Part shown: piece after piece, positions 52,974-63,417 of the stretch
How positions within the stretch are numbered: the stretch's first letter is position 1
How the letters are laid out: each line of letters opens with the position of its first letter
From: an uncultured Sulfurovum sp.
Lineage (GTDB): Bacteria > Campylobacterota > Campylobacteria > Campylobacterales > Sulfurovaceae
DNA: 64,000 nucleotides
Direction of reading: 5' to 3'
NCBI GenBank assembly: GCA_902727855.1
Contig: CACVAS010000036.1
Span: 62,001 to 126,000 of the forward strand
Translations under genes and position numbers: made by a program
The notes under the pieces: model-generated
What the model saw: only the letters and a program-made list of their open reading frames with translations
What the model was told of the DNA's origin: nothing
Database searches by the model: none

Positions 52974-53689
52974 TTATCGTCTTCTTTTTTCTCATTATCT
53001 TTTTTATCTTCATCTTTTTTTAGATGATAGTCATACCCTGTAAACATCACATCCAATGCGCCATGCTTAAAGCGAATAGCAGACCAAATCACCAAATAGA
53101 TATGAATGGGGATAAAAATCAAATATCCCCACATCGTAATATGATGGATATAACGTACATTTGCAAGTCCACCCATCCACGCTTCAAGCACACGCATAGA
53201 GTCATATAACAAACCACCCACACCTTGATGATAGACATGGACATAAAGTATAAGTCCTGTCACTGACGCCACGACAACTAAAACCATAATGGCAAAGTAG
53301 GTCAGAAATTGTAAAGGACCATAAAAACCTTTTTTACGCAATTCTCCTATAAAAAAATATGACTTCAATTGTGTAATCCAAGACTTTATACTAAAAACAT
53401 CTTTAAGTGAACGTAATTCTCCCTCACTGTCTTTGCCAAAAAAGAACAGATAAATTCTAAGCATCCCAGAAGAAATCAAAATAAATCCTAAAATAATATG
53501 CCAATTTGTCCACTCGGCATAAAGAAGTTTATCGGTTGAACCTTCAGGTGAAAGAAATGGATCTGCTATGTAAAAACCGGTAATAATTAACCCTGTGATA
53601 ACTAAAGCACGTATCCAGTGTAAAATCCTATTACCACTACTGTAGACAAAATCTGGGTGGTCTGAGGTATATTTTTCTTCTTGTCCCAT
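52970..53689 (-). CDS. hydC: Hydrogenase b-type cytochrome subunit HydC
   Basis: 239 residues with four transmembrane helices (about 26-45, 65-85, 125-150, 180-205) and heme-b histidines in His-Trp-Ile-Arg near 24, His-Ile-Ile-Leu near 65, a late Tyr-Ile-His-His and Ile-His-Ile-Tyr. It passes electrons from HydA to menaquinone. The tail is Lys/Asp/Glu-rich. Confidence 0.94.
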   Translation of the reverse strand: MGQEEKYTSDHPDFVYSSGNRILHWIRALVITGLIITGFYIADPFLSPEGSTDKLLYAEWTNWHIILGFILISSGMLRIYLFFFGKDSEGELRSLKDVFSIKSWITQLKSYFFIGELRKKGFYGPLQFLTYFAIMVLVVVASVTGLILYVHVYHQGVGGLLYDSMRVLEAWMGGLANVRYIHHITMWGYLIFIPIHIYLVIWSAIRFKHGALDVMFTGYDYHLKKDEDKKDNEKKEDDK

Positions 53690-53730
53690 ATTTACTCCTT
53701 CTCATACATTTTAAAAATCTGTTTTACGTG

Positions 53731-55449
53731 CTAACAAGCAGCACCACTACTCATAGGGTTGACTTTAAATTCGCTAAGCTCCGTACCCTTCATATCCATC
53801 ACATGTACAGAACATGACATACATGGATCAAACGAATGAATGACCCTTAGTACTTCTAGTGGCTTTTTAGGATCTTCAAGTTTTAACCCAACTAAAGATG
53901 CTTCGTATGGTCCAATGGTTCCATTGGCATCTATGGGGCCAGCATTCCATGTAGTAGGCACCACTGCTTGATAATTCTCAATCAAGCCATTCTTTATGCG
54001 CACCCAATGACTAAGTGTTCCACGAGGCACTTCACCAATGAAACGTCCCGTATACTCTTTATCTGGATCTATCTCAAATTTGGTATAGGTACTGTCGTCT
54101 GTTTTTAAATTCTCTATTAATGAGTCAAAAATCGTAATCGCATTATCTGAAATGAGTTTGGTTTGTAACATACGTGCTGCGGTACGTCCTAATGTTGTAA
54201 AAAGTGCACCAACTGGTAAACCTGTACGTTTAAGAAAACCTCCTACTTCAGCCTGAACTTTTTCATTGCCTCTAGCATAGTTTACAAGTAGACAGGAGAG
54301 TGGTCCAACTTCCATCGCTTCACTATCATAACGTGGTGCTTTTACCCAAGAATATTTTGCATTTTCATCAATGATTTTTGCCTCACCATTCACTGTGTCA
54401 CCATCTATAAAACCAGTATAGTCAGGATCAGTGACACCATCATACGGTTGTAGTGGTTTTGTACCTTTATACCAAGCATGTGTCACATCTTCTTCTATCT
54501 TCATATCATCTATGTCAAACACTTGACTCAAGTCACCATCTTTGATGTATCCACTTTGAAAAAGATGCTCTGTACGGTTAAGCATAAATGCTTCACCTGC
54601 CATGAAGTTTTTCACGCCTACGCCACCAAGTACGGTCTCTTCGGCACCATATGCTTCTGCAGCCATCACGATATCTGCTTGATACGCACGGTCAATAAAA
54701 TCTTTAACTATTTTATATTTCTCTCTCCACTGAGAGAGTCTTGTAGGACTTAGTATGTCACGCACACATGTCACACCGCCCACCACAAGACTTTGAGGAT
54801 GTGGCTGTTTCGCACCAAAAATGGCAAACATCTGTGCTGCTACACGTTGTACTTCAAGTGCTTTTAAGTAGTGAGAAAGTGCGATAAGGTTTTGCTCTGG
54901 TGAAAACTTATAGGTGCCATTACCCCAATACGCATTGGCAAATGGCCCAAGTTGTCCTTTATCTACAAATGTTTTTACACGCTGTTGTACAGCTTTAAGT
55001 TCATCCGTACCCGTTGCAATTGGTAAATCTGCATATTTAAACGCCAACTTTGATGCTTTTTCAGGGTCAGCACTGAGTGCTGAGACTACATCGACCCAAT
55101 CAAGTCCATGGAGATGATAAAAATGTACCACATGGTCATGCATATAGAGTGAGGCATTAAGCAGTGAACGAACCAACTTCGCATTATACGGTGCCTCTAC
55201 ACCTAAAGCATCTTCTACGGCCTCTACACCTGCCTTATAGTGTGAATAGGTACATACCCCACAAATACGCTGTGCCATAAGTCCTGCATCACGAGGATCA
55301 CGCCCTTTTAAAATAAGTTCTATCCCTCTCCATAGCGTGGAGGAGGAGTAGGCTTTTTGCACTACATTATTCTCATCTACCTCAACTTCAATACGTAGAT
55401 GCCCTTCAATTCTTGTTATTGGATCAATTACTACACGTCTGTTAGCCAT
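53731..55449 (-). CDS. hydB: NiFe-hydrogenase large subunit HydB
   Basis: 572 residues, group 1 uptake type. The N-terminal nickel motif Arg-Ile-Cys-Gly-Val-Cys near residue 61 and the C-terminal Asp-Pro-Cys-Met-Ser-Cys-Ser-Val-His bind the active site. A 23-residue tail after that His should be removed by HydD. It lies 3 bases after hydA. It splits H2 in the periplasm. Confidence 0.97.
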   Translation of the reverse strand: MANRRVVIDPITRIEGHLRIEVEVDENNVVQKAYSSSTLWRGIELILKGRDPRDAGLMAQRICGVCTYSHYKAGVEAVEDALGVEAPYNAKLVRSLLNASLYMHDHVVHFYHLHGLDWVDVVSALSADPEKASKLAFKYADLPIATGTDELKAVQQRVKTFVDKGQLGPFANAYWGNGTYKFSPEQNLIALSHYLKALEVQRVAAQMFAIFGAKQPHPQSLVVGGVTCVRDILSPTRLSQWREKYKIVKDFIDRAYQADIVMAAEAYGAEETVLGGVGVKNFMAGEAFMLNRTEHLFQSGYIKDGDLSQVFDIDDMKIEEDVTHAWYKGTKPLQPYDGVTDPDYTGFIDGDTVNGEAKIIDENAKYSWVKAPRYDSEAMEVGPLSCLLVNYARGNEKVQAEVGGFLKRTGLPVGALFTTLGRTAARMLQTKLISDNAITIFDSLIENLKTDDSTYTKFEIDPDKEYTGRFIGEVPRGTLSHWVRIKNGLIENYQAVVPTTWNAGPIDANGTIGPYEASLVGLKLEDPKKPLEVLRVIHSFDPCMSCSVHVMDMKGTELSEFKVNPMSSGAAC

Positions 55450-55452
55450 AAT

Positions 55453-56598
55453 CTACCCCTCCTTCTCATCATTCTTATTCATAAAAATACTTGCCACTGC
55501 ATGTGCCCCTATACCTACAACCGTTGCAGTTAAAAGTGTGGTACCTATCTTATCAACCGTGGCATTAAGACCCATCACAAGGTGTGACTGTATAGGTTTT
55601 TCCAGTGGCCCCATGGTATCCCAGAAGTCTGGTTCTGAACATCCCATACATCCGTGCCCTGCACCTATGGGCCAGTTAACATGCTGGTTAAACCGCTCCG
55701 TTGAACAGTTGTTAAAGGTATATGGTCCTTTACACCCTTGTTTATAGAGACACCATCCATCTTTTGCACCATCATCACCAAAGGTCTCTACAAACTCTCC
55801 GGCATCAAAGTGCCCACGTCTTTCACACAAGTCATGTATACGGTTACCATAGGCCCATTTTGGACGACTATAACGGTCAAGCGCAGGGAGTGTACCAAAG
55901 AGTAAATAGTGCATGAGTGTACCCACAATGTTTGATGCACTTGGCGGACAACCCGGCACATTAATCACTGGTTGAGAAACAACCTTATCTACTCCCTTAG
56001 CGCCTGTAGGATTGGGAGCAGCCGCTTGGATACCACCAAAACTAGAACAAGTACCTATGGAGAAAATAGCAGCCGCATCTTTAGCCGCAGCAGTTACCAC
56101 ATCGAGTCCAGTTCTACCATGAGCACCCAATGTCAAGTATTGACCATTATTCGCTGTTGGTACACCACCTTCCACAAGTAAGACATAACGTCCTTTATAC
56201 TTCTCTAAAGCATTGTCAAGGTTTTCTTCTGCTTGCCAACCTGCAGCTGCCATGAGTGTTTCATGGTACTCAAGAGAGATATAATCAAAAATAAGAGAAT
56301 CAATCGTAGGAGCATCAGAACGAATGAGTGACTCACTACATCCTGTACACTCCGCCATATGTAGCCACACAAGAGGTACACGGTCTGCAAGTTTTGCAGC
56401 TTCTGCGAACAAAGGAGTAAATTGTGTGGGTAGAGCAAGCATTGCTGTGACACCTGCTGCCCACTTCATGAAATCACGTCGTTCTATACCTCTATCTTCA
56501 AGCATCTGTTCAACTGACTCTTCCTTTATAGAAGGTAATTCAGACAACGCCTTCACACGTTTCTTTGCTTTCTCAAATAATGCATCAAATCCACTCAT
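55453..56598 (-). CDS. hydA: NiFe-hydrogenase small subunit HydA
   Basis: 381 residues with a Tat signal (Arg-Arg-Asp-Phe-Met-Lys near 40-45) behind an unusually long hydrophilic head, then the FeS core: Glu-Cys-Thr-Gly-Cys-Ser-Glu near 83-89 (proximal cluster), further cysteines through the C-terminal half for medial and distal clusters, and a C-terminal hydrophobic anchor (about 350-372). It carries the three FeS clusters from HydB to HydC. A strong AAGGAG precedes the ATG. Confidence 0.96.
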   Translation of the reverse strand: MSGFDALFEKAKKRVKALSELPSIKEESVEQMLEDRGIERRDFMKWAAGVTAMLALPTQFTPLFAEAAKLADRVPLVWLHMAECTGCSESLIRSDAPTIDSLIFDYISLEYHETLMAAAGWQAEENLDNALEKYKGRYVLLVEGGVPTANNGQYLTLGAHGRTGLDVVTAAAKDAAAIFSIGTCSSFGGIQAAAPNPTGAKGVDKVVSQPVINVPGCPPSASNIVGTLMHYLLFGTLPALDRYSRPKWAYGNRIHDLCERRGHFDAGEFVETFGDDGAKDGWCLYKQGCKGPYTFNNCSTERFNQHVNWPIGAGHGCMGCSEPDFWDTMGPLEKPIQSHLVMGLNATVDKIGTTLLTATVVGIGAHAVASIFMNKNDEKEG

Positions 56599-56640
56599 AA
56601 TTACTCCTTTTGACTTCTTATCTTCAAGTATAGCACTTTT
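56599..56640 (-). promoter_or_regulatory. Promoter region of hydABCDE
   Basis: On the minus strand a TATACT box (56632-56627) lies about 29 bases before the hydA ATG, with AAGGAG at the ribosome site. No distinct -35 is visible; upstream DNA is strongly AT-rich with short palindromes (TTATAA...TTATAA), possibly a regulator site. Confidence 0.4.
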
Positions 56641-56822
56641 ATAATAAAAATTATAAGTTTTAATTAAGAGTAAATTTATCTGATTAAATGTATTATTGAG
56701 CTACAGCTTAGGTTGAAATGTGAGATTTTGAGTAGGGTAATACAGTAGTAATGTTGATACATAGTTAAAAATAAAAACCCATACCTCCATCCCTTAGTAT
56801 CAATATGGCGAATGTTATCTCA

Positions 56823-57638
56823 TTAGCCTATGGAAGATAACAGCTCTTTACTTACTCTAATGTCTTCTGTTATTTGTCTTTTGAGTCTATCTAAACTATC
56901 AAACTTTTTATTTTCTCTTATAAAGGCTATAAATGTTACTTTTAACATACCACTCATCACCCCTATATCATCACCTATCACATGGGTTTCTACTGCGTAA
57001 TGACCATCAGTACTTACACGATGCCCTAAAAAGCTTACAGAGTCTTTCCACTCCCCCTCTACCAATGTACGTGTTGCATAGACACCATCTAAAGGAAGTT
57101 GATACTCTTTCACTGCTAAGTTAAGTGTTGCCACAAGTTCATTCTTTCCTAGTCCTTGCCCAGAAATAATCTCACCTTCTATACTATAACTACGTCCTAG
57201 TAACCTATTTGCCATGACAAGGTTACCCTCACGTAAATACGCTTTAATCGTACGAGAATGTACCGATACTCCCTCTATAGACACTTCCTCCACTATCTCT
57301 ACTTTACCGTCAAATAAGTCTTGTAAAGTCTTGGCATTGCCTGCTTTGTTTTTACCAAAGCCAAAGTCATACCCCACCACTATCTGTTCAAGTTGTGGGA
57401 AGTCTGTTTTAAGTTTCTCTACAAATGCTTCAGGTGTTAAACCCTTAATCACATCAAAATGGTAAAAACAACATACTTTAGATGTAAAGTGAGAACGCTT
57501 ATACCCAGGTGTCAAGTACCCACCATTACGCTCTATGATGACCAGTGCATCTGCTTTTTCTGCGAGTGTCTGATGTGCGATATGTAAGCCATCAAACGAA
57601 CCAATGGCTATGGATTTTATACTGTTTCTGTATTTCAA
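56823..57638 (-). CDS. ribF: Bifunctional riboflavin kinase/FAD synthetase
   Basis: 271 residues. N-terminal nucleotidyltransferase part has Gly-Ser-Phe-Asp-Gly-Leu-His near residue 13; the C-terminal kinase part has Gly-Leu-Gly near 162 and later a Pro-Leu-Asp-Gly-Val-Tyr motif. It makes FMN and FAD from riboflavin. Start is TTG at 57638 with GGAGA 6 bases upstream; the ribosome site directly abuts the repeat at 57649-57747, so the element may influence translation. Confidence 0.9.
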   Translation of the reverse strand: MKYRNSIKSIAIGSFDGLHIAHQTLAEKADALVIIERNGGYLTPGYKRSHFTSKVCCFYHFDVIKGLTPEAFVEKLKTDFPQLEQIVVGYDFGFGKNKAGNAKTLQDLFDGKVEIVEEVSIEGVSVHSRTIKAYLREGNLVMANRLLGRSYSIEGEIISGQGLGKNELVATLNLAVKEYQLPLDGVYATRTLVEGEWKDSVSFLGHRVSTDGHYAVETHVIGDDIGVMSGMLKVTFIAFIRENKKFDSLDRLKRQITEDIRVSKELLSSIG

Positions 57639-57648
57639 TTATATCTCC

Positions 57649-57747
57649 GTAGGGTGCGTTTGCTAACGCACCTTTATGTAAGCCTTTTGGCGAATCTTAT
57701 ATTTTGTCAAAATTTTATCACATGGTGCGTTGGCAAACGCACCCTAC
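57649..57747. repeat. Paired GTAGGG hairpin element between tlyA and ribF
   Basis: Two 24-base inverted arms (57649-57672 and 57724-57747; 23 of 24 match) each form a TGCGTT/AACGCA hairpin beside a GTAGGG end, spacer 51 bases. The right arm supplies the TAG stop codon of tlyA; the left arm abuts the ribF ribosome site. Same plan as 46180-46272. Confidence 0.75.
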
Positions 57748-58457
57748 GCTTTCTTAAAATGGTAAAGGTACTCTTGGTTACCCTCTTTACCCTGAACTTG
57801 TGAGAATGCTTGATACTGCTCATCCCAACCCAACTTCTTAACCTCTGCTTCAAACGCTTCTTTACGTCTAGCGATGGTATCTAGGTCTTGCACCACACCC
57901 TTAGAGTCACGCTTCACATCTTTACCCACTTCAAACTGTGGCTTGTAAAGGATGATGATGTCTGTACCTTTAGCCACCAAAGCATCCATAGCATCTGTTA
58001 TTTGTAAAATAGAGATAAACGACACATCACACGTCACAAGATCAAAAGACGCATTACTTTTAAAGTCACGGATGTCTGTCTCTTCATGTAATGTCAGTCT
58101 CTCTTCAGCACGTAAAGAGATGTGCAGTTGGTCTGTACCCACATCTACACAGTCAAGACTCTTTACACCATTTTCAAGTACTATCTGTGCAAAGCCACCG
58201 GTACTAGAGCCCACATCTAAAGCTCTTTTACCCTCAAAGTCCATCGTATACTCAGCCAAGAAATTTTCCAACTTTCTACCAGCACGGGAAACATAAAACT
58301 TAGTGTCTTCTACTTCTACTAAAGTGTTTTCATCTACTTTTGCAGAAGCCTTTGCCTTCTTACCATCTACCATGACATGTCCTGCTTTTATAGCATCATT
58401 GGCACGGTTACGGCTCTCAAAGTAACCCTCGTCTACTAGGTATTTGTCTAATCTCAT
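57744..58457 (-). CDS. tlyA: TlyA-family 2'-O-methyltransferase (hemolysin-like)
   Basis: 237 residues: N-terminal S4 RNA-binding domain (about 1-60) and an FtsJ-like methyltransferase with Ala-Leu-Asp-Val-Gly-Ser-Ser-Thr-Gly near residue 80 for SAM. TlyA methylates rRNA (C1409/C1920 in other species). The start overlaps a small CcdA-like ORF (TAATG). Its stop codon is provided by the repeat. Confidence 0.88.
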   Translation of the reverse strand: MRLDKYLVDEGYFESRNRANDAIKAGHVMVDGKKAKASAKVDENTLVEVEDTKFYVSRAGRKLENFLAEYTMDFEGKRALDVGSSTGGFAQIVLENGVKSLDCVDVGTDQLHISLRAEERLTLHEETDIRDFKSNASFDLVTCDVSFISILQITDAMDALVAKGTDIIILYKPQFEVGKDVKRDSKGVVQDLDTIARRKEAFEAEVKKLGWDEQYQAFSQVQGKEGNQEYLYHFKKA

Positions 58458-58615
58458 TAAAATCTCCTATATGCATCAGAAAATAAACCTTCTCTTTGTA
58501 TACGTTCATTTTGCTTATCGATAGCTTCTTTATATTCTTTAAGCCATTCCTGTACTTTTTTAGCAGTTGACACTTTTTCAGTTTTAATACTATTCTCTTT
58601 TTTTACGTTTTTCAT
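58457..58615 (-). CDS. Orphan CcdA-like antitoxin (small ORF)
   Basis: 52 residues, too short for standard ORF cut-offs. It ends Glu-Gly-Leu ... Tyr-Arg-Arg-Phe after a run of Glu/Lys helices with Gln-Glu-Trp-Leu, very like the toxin-binding tail of CcdA antitoxins. No CcdB is next to it. It starts 6 bases after the PIN toxin stop and overlaps tlyA by one base with an AGGAG inside, so tlyA may be translated by coupling. The DNA-binding N-terminus of CcdA is short or absent. Confidence 0.6.
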   Translation of the reverse strand: MKNVKKENSIKTEKVSTAKKVQEWLKEYKEAIDKQNERIQREGLFSDAYRRF

Positions 58616-58620
58616 TCATC

Positions 58621-59022
58621 TCATTTTAAAAAATTTTCATAATTTACTATTTTGACACCACAATCTACAAACTTTTTGTCACTTGATATCACACACTCAC
58701 AATGATATGAACTGGCACAGAAACACTGCAAGGTATCTTCCAAATCACTATTGTTATCTAAAGCAAACACAAGTGCTTTAGTCACAACTTCTTTGCCGTA
58801 AGGCACAATCATCCATTCTTCTTGTATAGTTTGAAAAAATTTCAAGGTTGTACTTTTATTTTTAGCGATATAATAAATAGTACTCAGCATATCTTCACTA
58901 ATGACTATCTCATAATTATTTAAAAGTAAATACGTTAAAAGTTCCTTCGATTTTAAATGGTTTTTTCTCTCTTCTATCAAGATATCGAGTACAATATTTG
59001 TATCAAGAAATACTCTATTCAC
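58621..59022 (-). CDS. PIN-domain toxin (VapC-like)
   Basis: 133 residues with the PIN acidic triad: Asp7 in Phe-Leu-Asp-Thr-Asn, a central acidic residue near 40-44 (Ile-Ser-Glu-Asp), and Asp near 92-96 in Ser-Asp-Leu-Glu-Asp. PIN ribonucleases cut tRNA or rRNA. It overlaps its antitoxin by 8 bases. Class (VapC or other PIN) is not certain. Confidence 0.85.
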   Translation of the reverse strand: MNRVFLDTNIVLDILIEERKNHLKSKELLTYLLLNNYEIVISEDMLSTIYYIAKNKSTTLKFFQTIQEEWMIVPYGKEVVTKALVFALDNNSDLEDTLQCFCASSYHCECVISSDKKFVDCGVKIVNYENFLK

Positions 59023-59308
59023 TATATTTTTCTTTCGCTATCGTTTCACGTATCTCTTTTGCATCTTTATCTTGAAATCTTTCTTCAACCTTGACAGCGC
59101 CAGCAAATTTCATTATTTTATCTAATTTCTTCTGTTTCTCTTTAGCCAATTTCTGCTCTAAAAATGCCTTCACCTCATCTGCATATTTTGCAGAGATAAA
59201 CACACCTTTGTACTCATGCGACTTTCTGTCTTCTATGTCTATATAGTCATACTCGGAAAACATACTACCATTTCGAGTAAGTTCTCTTATACTCATAGTT
59301 GTTGTCAT
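59015..59308 (-). CDS. Antitoxin of PIN module
   Basis: 97 residues. An N-terminal beta-strand-rich part (Arg-Glu-Leu-Thr-Arg-Asn) and a Lys/Glu-rich helical tail fit an antitoxin, but the DNA-binding fold is not a classic one I recognise. It overlaps the PIN gene by 8 bases and has a strong promoter at 59335-59363. Confidence 0.72.
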   Translation of the reverse strand: MTTTMSIRELTRNGSMFSEYDYIDIEDRKSHEYKGVFISAKYADEVKAFLEQKLAKEKQKKLDKIMKFAGAVKVEERFQDKDAKEIRETIAKEKYSE

Positions 59309-59334
59309 TTTATATCCTTTATCGTCATATGTCT

Positions 59335-59363
59335 ATTGTAGCGTACTATTATTATGTTGTCAA
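59335..59363 (-). promoter_or_regulatory. Promoter of PIN antitoxin-toxin module
   Basis: On the minus strand TTGACA (59363-59358), a 17-base spacer, TACAAT (59340-59335). A CATATG palindrome lies just downstream. Confidence 0.65.
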
Positions 59364-59376
59364 AGTTTTCATAATG

Positions 59377-59946
59377 TCAAAAAACCCTAAAGTGGTCCAC
59401 TATCTCATACGCTCTCAAGACATCTTCTTCCACTGCACCTCTACCGATGTTATGAATAATCAGGGGGTCACCATGTTCGTTACGGTTATGAGAGCAGATA
59501 CCTATGTGGTCGAGTATCTTCTTTTTCCCTTTTAACTTCCACACTACGATGTCACCAGGTTTAAACGCATCCTTGACTCTATAGCCTCTTGAGAGTAAGT
59601 ATGCCTGAATGTTCTTCACACGTCTATGGTCGATGTTCGGGTCAAGCTTGTCTGTATAGTAAAGCCCTTTATAACGCTCAGGGGTTTTACCCTTATCTTT
59701 GTAGATACGCTCTTGCAAATCTATCTTCACCCCACGAAACGCACGCACCACTACATCAGTACATACACCTTTAGAAAGTGGTATGTCACCCATCGGGTAT
59801 TTTAAAGTTCTATACTCAGGGTTATAGGTGAGTGTTTTACCTATTTGGTTTTGGGCGGATTTTATGAAAGTGTCGTTTGTTGTTGCGAACAGTGATGCAC
59901 TTAACAATAATATGACAAAAATAAATTTCAAATCTAACCCTTTCAA
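59377..59946 (-). CDS. DUF1287 exported NlpC/P60-like protein
   Basis: 189 residues with an N-terminal signal (hydrophobic 7-21). Gly-Val-Cys-Thr-Asp near residue 61 is the catalytic-cysteine context of DUF1287, with Leu-Asp-His-Ile-Gly-Ile later for the catalytic His. The fold is related to cell-wall amidases (NlpC/P60/YiiX). It is likely periplasmic; substrate unknown. Confidence 0.86.
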   Translation of the reverse strand: MKGLDLKFIFVILLLSASLFATTNDTFIKSAQNQIGKTLTYNPEYRTLKYPMGDIPLSKGVCTDVVVRAFRGVKIDLQERIYKDKGKTPERYKGLYYTDKLDPNIDHRRVKNIQAYLLSRGYRVKDAFKPGDIVVWKLKGKKKILDHIGICSHNRNEHGDPLIIHNIGRGAVEEDVLRAYEIVDHFRVF

Positions 59947-59958
59947 TTAATAAACTTC

Positions 59959-60837
59959 TTAATATGTTTGTACGCCAAATTTTAATAGCATCTTTGGCAA
60001 CACATCATCTAAATCTATAATATCTTTATCTGTCAATTCTATGAGTTTAAAATTATACTTTTCATAAATAGCTTTTTTAGTTTCTTTTCGTTTAGCATAT
60101 TTAGGGTCATTTTCTAATCCCCAATATTCTATGTATACTTTACCCGTTGGTATATAAAAGTCACAATATACTTCCTCTTCTATGGGAAGTCTTCTCTCAT
60201 AGGCATGTACAATTTCTGCCATATATAACCAATTATCTATTAACATCTCCGCTTTACTTCTAACCATGTGACCATCTGTAGAACGATGTGTCGCTTTAAA
60301 CTTTTCTCTAAAGTTTGTATTATTGGAGTTTTTCTCTTGAGACACTTCTAATTCCTCAGTATCACCAACCATGTCTTTCATTACCGCTAAAAATGCTTTA
60401 TGCCTAAAAATAGATTCACTCCATACAACATAAGGAATACCATCTTTAGCATTCTCCTTCTGGATACCACTATTTTGTGTACCAAGTTTTGTAATTGTCC
60501 AACCTTTTAAATACTTTTCAATCAAACCTATTTCAGATAAAATCATATTTATTTTACGTGCAGAAAGATTGTACTTTGATGCTATTTTAGTAGAACTAAA
60601 AAACTCTTTTCCTTGTGTCACCAATTTATTTGGTATTTCAATATTCTCGTCCCAAACAATATACTTACCATAGGTTTTATGTTCTTTTATTTCCCCACTT
60701 TTACTAATACCTAATTCTGTAAGAATATACTCATCTGCTTCCCTAACAATAAACTTTGCTGCTAAAAGCATTTCATCTAATTGATACTTAGTAATACCCA
60801 TTTTTTTAGATAATGCCGTAGTAGATACCTTTTTCAT
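59959..60837 (-). CDS. Unknown HTH protein with a PD-(D/E)XK nuclease-like C-terminus
   Basis: 292 residues. Two short helix-turn-helix-like repeats form the N-terminal half (about 1-45 and 75-120). The C-terminal part reads Arg-Ser-Lys-Ala-Glu, then Cys-Asp-Phe-Tyr-Ile and Tyr-Ile-Glu-Tyr-Trp-Gly, an E...D...E layout of Vsr/PD-(D/E)XK nucleases. GGGAGGGA precedes the ATG. It could be a restriction or repair enzyme; family not identified. Confidence 0.7.
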   Translation of the reverse strand: MKKVSTTALSKKMGITKYQLDEMLLAAKFIVREADEYILTELGISKSGEIKEHKTYGKYIVWDENIEIPNKLVTQGKEFFSSTKIASKYNLSARKINMILSEIGLIEKYLKGWTITKLGTQNSGIQKENAKDGIPYVVWSESIFRHKAFLAVMKDMVGDTEELEVSQEKNSNNTNFREKFKATHRSTDGHMVRSKAEMLIDNWLYMAEIVHAYERRLPIEEEVYCDFYIPTGKVYIEYWGLENDPKYAKRKETKKAIYEKYNFKLIELTDKDIIDLDDVLPKMLLKFGVQTY

Positions 60838-60859
60838 TTTATTAATTCCCTCCCCATTT

Positions 60860-62806
<1,947 letters not shown>

Positions 62807-62813
62807 TTACTTC

Positions 62814-63083
62814 TCAATTAAATATTTGGGAATGTGTGCCAATTCTGGCTAAATATACTGTACCCATTTCTATTTTATACACTAGCAATAAATCGCCAGA
62901 TATATGTAATTCTCTATAGTCATGCCAGGTGCCATTTAGGCTATGGTCACGAGCTTCTTTGGGTAATACTTTTTCATTTAACAAGTGTTCCAAATAGACT
63001 ACATACTTTGAATAATGTTGATTAGAAAATTTTAATTTTGCTATATCTCTTTTAAAAATTTTTGTTCTTTCTAGTTCAAGCAT
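62814..63083 (-). CDS. YafQ/RelE-type mRNA interferase toxin
   Basis: 89 residues of the RelE superfamily, YafQ-like: Trp-His-Asp-Tyr-Arg-Glu-Leu-His-Ile near residue 51 and Thr-His-Ser-Gln-Ile-Phe near the end. It cleaves mRNA. It overlaps its RelB/DinJ antitoxin by 13 bases and lies 8 bases before ligA on the same strand. Confidence 0.87.
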   Translation of the reverse strand: MLELERTKIFKRDIAKLKFSNQHYSKYVVYLEHLLNEKVLPKEARDHSLNGTWHDYRELHISGDLLLVYKIEMGTVYLARIGTHSQIFN

Positions 63084-63334
63084 TGTTTAGCTTCTGATTT
63101 TAATTGTTCCAATGTAACTTTCTCAGCTACACCATTGTCAATTTCTCGCATAGACTCTAATGTCTCTTCATTAGGGATTTTTAGTTCAAAAGGTATGCCT
63201 CTTTCCCTTTTTATGCTCTTCATAAACATCGTAATCGCCTGTGAAGTACTGAGTCCTATTTCAGAAAGTATTTTCTCAACATCTTCTTTCAAATCTTCAT
63301 CTATTCTAGCTCTTACAGTTGCATCTAATGCCAT
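63071..63334 (-). CDS. RelB/DinJ-family antitoxin
   Basis: 87 residues. An RHH-type N-terminus (Thr-Val-Arg-Ala-Arg-Ile-Asp ... Leu-Ser-Thr-Ser-Gln-Ala-Ile) and a charged tail fit RelB/DinJ. It overlaps the toxin by 13 bases and has its own promoter upstream. Confidence 0.87.
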   Translation of the reverse strand: MALDATVRARIDEDLKEDVEKILSEIGLSTSQAITMFMKSIKRERGIPFELKIPNEETLESMREIDNGVAEKVTLEQLKSEAKQCLN

Positions 63335-63354
63335 GATACATCCTTTTTAAATTT

Positions 63355-63384
63355 ATTGTAGCACAAAAAGGCTACAGGTGTCAA
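63355..63384 (-). promoter_or_regulatory. Promoter and operator of RelB-YafQ module
   Basis: On the minus strand TTGACA (63384-63379), an 18-base spacer, TACAAT (63360-63355). The inverted repeat TGTAGC/GCTACA (63357-63376, 8-base spacer) covers the spacer and -10. Confidence 0.65.
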
Positions 63385-63417
63385 TATTATAAACCTACAA
63401 CACTACATAATAATGCA

